Part shown: positions 60,606 through 64,000 of the stretch, piece after piece | Position numbering within the stretch: position 1 is the stretch's first letter | Layout of the letters: every line of letters begins with the position of its first letter | Origin: Cocos nucifera | Lineage: Eukaryota; Streptophyta; Magnoliopsida; Arecales; Arecaceae | Direction of reading: 5' to 3' | DNA length: 64,000 nt | NCBI GenBank assembly: GCA_006176705.1 | Contig: QRFJ01000755.1 | Span: 1,045,025-1,109,024, forward strand | Program-made: the position numbers and the translations under genes | Notes under the pieces: model-generated | Told to the model about the DNA's origin: nothing | The model's input: the letters and a program-made list of their open reading frames with translations, nothing else | Databases searched by the model: none

Positions 60606-60660
60606 TTTTTTTTTTTTTTTTTGGGGTGGGGGGTGGGGGGGGGGGGGGGGGGGGAGGGGA
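60606..60660 (+). repeat. Poly-T followed by long G-rich tract
   Basis: Seventeen T are followed by about 38 bases that are nearly all G, with only a few T and A interruptions. The G tract could form a G-quadruplex in the transcript or non-template strand. Confidence 0.95.
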
Positions 60661-61008
60661 ACTGAGAAAAAAAAATCGAAAAAAAGGAAAAAGACTTTAA
60701 AAAACATGTGTGCATTGGGAGAAGATTTAGTTTGGCATTTTCCATGCATTTCTCATAAAATTTATGTCGGTTTTAATTATTGGGCTGCTAAATAGTTAAT
60801 ACTCTGTTTCTTTCTTTTTTGTTTTTTCTGATTGAAACTGAGAAAAAGTCCCAAACCTGTGAATTTGAGTTTTGTTTCTTTTTCTTGTTTTAAAATTCTT
60901 TATGTTTTTCTAAGATATAGGTTGGAAGTTCTCTGTTAGATTTCCCTGAAATCCATTGATCATATTTCATAGAAAAGTTAATCATTTTTTGTCCTCCTAT
61001 GATCATAT

Positions 61009-61010
<2 letters not shown>

Positions 61011-61045
<35 letters not shown>
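61011..61045. repeat. (CT)n microsatellite
   Basis: About 17 CT units within the GME leader intron. Confidence 0.95.
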
Positions 61046-61052
<7 letters not shown>

Positions 61053-61761
61053 ATTTTTTTGGCCTTAAAGCTGTATTTTGATGACCTTGCATGTTCTGTA
61101 CCTGTGCATGATCTGCGTTAAGCATGACTAGGACTTCTATCCTTTCCCACTGAACAAATCCTCTGATTGATTAATCATCTAATTTGTTGTTTTATAACAT
61201 GTATTATGTTGTTTGTTACTTTGACCAGAAATTAGATGATAGTTGCATGAATGGCAAAAACTGATTTGGAGTATTTATTGAAGTTGTTTCTAATTTGATT
61301 TGGATTTGGTGGGTGATTTGTTTCTTTATGATTCAGCTGGTTTTGTTAATTGGTTCAAGTCTGTAATTGGATCATGATGCATGGAGTGTTCTTTACATTA
61401 TTATATATGATATGGTTCCTAATGTAAAATGATATAATTGGCATTTTTGTTTCTCCTGCCGAAATTTATGCTGGTTTTGCTATGAGGCTTGCATAAGCTC
61501 ATGTCGTATTAGGTAACCGTGCTTTTATTTCATTTTTATTCTTCAATACAATTCTTATATGGACTTGTTGCAAATAATTTTGCGAGTACACTTTGCTCTA
61601 CTAAAGCAGCTCAATTTAGAATTCTTACAGACTTGGCTTCTTTTATAATTTTAAGTTGGTTATACTCGAATTGCTTTTACATCTTCGCATTTGTATATGC
61701 GGCTTTCTGAGAACTTTATATGAGCTTCCTTAGGAAATTTCTTGTTCACATATGGTGCAGA

Positions 61762-62177
61762 ATGGGTAGTTCTGGTAACAATGGAGGTATCTACGGGGAA
61801 TACACCTATGCAAACTTGGAGAGGGAGCCATACTGGCCTTCTGAGAAGCTACGCATCTCCATCACAGGAGCTGGAGGCTTCATTGCTTCCCACATTGCAA
61901 GGCGTCTGAAGAGTGAGGGGCACTACATTATTGCCTCTGATTGGAAGAAGAATGAGCACATGACTGAGGATATGTTCTGCCATGAGTTCCACCTTGTTGA
62001 TTTAAGGGTCATGGACAACTGCTTGAAGGTCACTTGTGGTGTGGACCATGTATTTAATCTTGCTGCTGATATGGGAGGGATGGGTTTTATTCAGTCAAAC
62101 CATTCTGTGATCATGTACAATAACACCATGATCAGTTTCAACATGCTCGAAGCTGCAAGGATTAATGGTGTGAAAAG
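61762..62177 (+). CDS. GME: GDP-mannose 3,5-epimerase, first coding exon (partial gene)
   Basis: GME converts GDP-D-mannose to GDP-L-galactose (and GDP-L-gulose) in the cytosol, feeding ascorbate synthesis and cell-wall galactose. The ATG at 61762 lies two bases after the intron acceptor and opens with 'MGSSGNNGGIYGEYTY', as in plant GMEs. Residues 22-30 'EPYWPSEKL' precede a Rossmann NAD-binding glycine motif, 'GAGGFIAS' at 36-43, and an acidic residue after the second strand (Asp60 in 'SDWKKNEH'). Residues 99-113, 'NLAADMGGMGFIQSN', are a family hallmark. The exon ends at 'GVK' plus two bases, with donor 'aaag|gtatat'. The Tyr-x3-Lys and active-site Cys belong to later exons, outside the window. 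The Met at 61720 in the same frame lies within the intron and is not the start. Confidence 0.95.
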
Positions 62178-64000
62178 GTATATGATTTTTATAATTCCTG
62201 TTGACTTTTTATAGGTATTAAAATTCTAAGTTTAGGTGTTAAAAATATTCCTTTTTTCCGGCCAATGGATGGTAACTGCAGTATTGCTCGAGTTTACACA
62301 TGGCACACTGTGCAAGGAAATTCGGTCTCAGAAATTGAACTATGTCTTCTCCACTAAAAGAATGGGTTTTATAAGAATTCAATATTTCTGTGATCTACAC
62401 ATAAAAGTTCAAACCACTATCAAAAACAATATTTAGTTAAAAAGAAAAAGGATAGCAGCCATGTCAAAAGCATGAATTATGAAATGTTTAACTGTGTTGA
62501 GATGGAACTAATTGCTAATATGCAGAAAAATTACAGAAATGATTTATAGTTAGGAAATAATTGATGGAGTTGTCCTCTTTTGTGTATAGTCAAAATTATC
62601 CTTATGCATGGCTCGCTTTCTTTTCTTTATGTTGAATTGATGGAACCTTTTTCATCATTGTCTTGTTGATTTTGACTATTGGTGTCATGACCCATTCATG
62701 ACTCATTCCCTTTCCGTGTATGTAAGACATTGCTTACTAATAAGTTATATATAACTTTGGGGGTATGTTCCATTCTGTAAATAGAAAAAATTACTAGTAA
62801 TCAACAGCTTGTAATATGTTTTGTCATTACTTTGATTTCATTTTGTCTTTTACATATGTACTTGTTTCTTCTTTGGAGATTTTTTTTTATTTATTTTATA
62901 AGTCAGTATAGATTGTTGGTATTTTTGTTTATCTTCTATTTTACCCTGTTTTTTCTAGATGTTTGAATACTGTTTATTATATGATCTCTGTAATATGATA
63001 TGAAACAGGAGCATGTCTTAGGAAGCAAAGAAATTATCATCTTTATGTTTGTCATAAAAGACAACTTGATTGTATTAATGCATGGATGCTCAAAAAGATG
63101 CTAAATCTGTCATAGTTAAAGGGCCAGCCACAAAGTCTTAGTTTGCTCAATACATGGACTTTCTAACAATTTTTAATATAAAAAAGGTCCGTCACTGTAT
63201 GTCTTGTTGCACAGTGCACATCTCATATTTCTATTTCAGGTAATTCCATAAGAAAATGAAATTTTATTCAGATTATGTTTACCAAGATACCTAATATCTA
63301 AGAAAAAAAATGCATGATCTTTATCTGGACATAAAAATGTAATAACATATATAAGTCTACATTTGGAAAAATGGTCAAGTATACAACAGGCATGACTGGA
63401 ATGCTAGAATTTTTCTTTGAAGTTGACACTTTTTTGTAATAATTTGTGCTGTAGAGATAAATCAAATCCCAATATAAGTTTTTCCTCTTACCTCTTTGTT
63501 CAGGCTCTTGTGAAAACAGGGTATTGTGGATGTTTCTCCTCACTTAAAGCCTAAAGTTTTGTTTTAGACCAGGTTTGGCTGTGTGCCGGGTCAAAATATT
63601 TCGATGTGTCATATATTTCAGGTGGCTTTTGTTTTTAACATGTCAAATTTTGAAAAAAAAAGAAGAAGCAACTTTTAGGGATGAGCAAAAGAATAATAAC
63701 CAATTAGAATAAGTAGGAGAGATTTAATAAATATGGAATAATGTTAGATCTACTTCAGTGATTATTATGAATTATAGTAGTTGTTCATGTTAGAGCTTCT
63801 ATGTTTATGTTTTTTGTGAAAGTTAATATGTGTGCACATATATATATGTATATAGATTTATAGATACACACACACACACACACACATATATACAGACATA
63901 TACATACATACATATATATAGATTTATATATACAGAGATATATATACACATACATATATATAGATTTATATATACAAATACACACACATACATATATATA
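62178..64000 (+). other. GME intron, runs past the window end
   Basis: At least 1.8 kb of AT-rich DNA after the donor at 62178. The next expected segment, beginning 'FFYASSA', was not found in any frame, so exon 3 lies beyond the window. The short open frames inside (for example 62236-62436) have no domain. Confidence 0.7.
63834..64000. repeat. Compound (TA)n/(CA)n microsatellite region
   Basis: Runs of 'atatat', 'acacac' and a recurring 'tatagatttatatatac' phrase about every 40-50 bases (near 63851, 63918 and 63958), giving a small tandem array. Confidence 0.9.

Larger units (their letters stand above)
60290..61760 (+). other. GME 5'-UTR intron
   Basis: T-rich throughout, with GT at 60290 and the acceptor 'atatggtgcag' ending at 61760. 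A leader intron directly before the start codon is common in highly expressed plant genes and can raise expression. It contains a poly-T/poly-G tract and a CT microsatellite, listed separately. Confidence 0.65.

Noticed and set aside
61720..61761. Upstream in-frame Met for GME, adding 14 residues
   Set aside because: The intervening acceptor at 61759-61760 puts this Met in the intron, and plant GMEs begin with the MGS- start seen at 61762.
62236..62436. Possible extra GME exon
   Set aside because: The translated frame has no GME motif and no splice sites in suitable places; it is ordinary intron sequence.
63785..63985. Minus-strand frame of repeated Cys-Ile-Tyr-Lys-Ser residues
   Set aside because: It is the translation of the TA/CA microsatellite.

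Overview
The window is plant nuclear DNA, AT-rich and dominated by Ty1/copia LTR retrotransposons, with one recognisable host gene at the right edge. That gene is the 5' part of GDP-mannose 3,5-epimerase (GME), with plant-type splice sites. The copia families and MITE types are of kinds common in monocots. A palm is my guess; it is not shown by the sequence.

Left nest (about 655-13160). A 5'-truncated plus-strand copia relic (E0) is split inside its RNase H region. The splitting DNA is a minus-strand gag-only LTR element (E1, 3451-10593). E1 carries a second gag-only element (E2, 6332-10043) in its 5' LTR, flanked by the 5-bp duplication CCTAT. E1 and E2 have almost equal internal regions (1679 and 1673 bp) with a tRNA-Met-type primer site and a polypurine tract but no recognisable pol.

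Right nest (about 13321-48634). A minus-strand SIRE/Maximus-like copia element (E3) has an extra ORF between pol and its 3' LTR. Its 5' LTR is split by a minus-strand Angela-like element (E4, 22707-48462, duplication ATTCA). E4's 5' LTR is split by a plus-strand member of the same family (E5, 31105-46418, duplication AATGC). E5 is an LTR-internal-LTR-internal-LTR tandem with a run of exactly 1000 N in its second unit.

Right of the nests are a terminus resembling a CACTA transposon (near 50262), a worn minus-strand copia relic (E6, about 50580-54310), AT-rich low-complexity DNA, an hAT-like MITE containing a Tourist-like MITE, a related second MITE, and then the GME upstream region. GME has a non-coding first exon, a roughly 1.47 kb 5'-UTR intron, one coding exon (139 codons begun), and an intron that runs past the window end.

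No retrotransposon reading frame is uninterrupted across its domains. E5's two copies are broken largely by different single-base indels, so part of this damage may be sequence error. Domain-level calls rest on motifs read by eye; lineage names (Angela-, SIRE-, Tork-like) are inferences.
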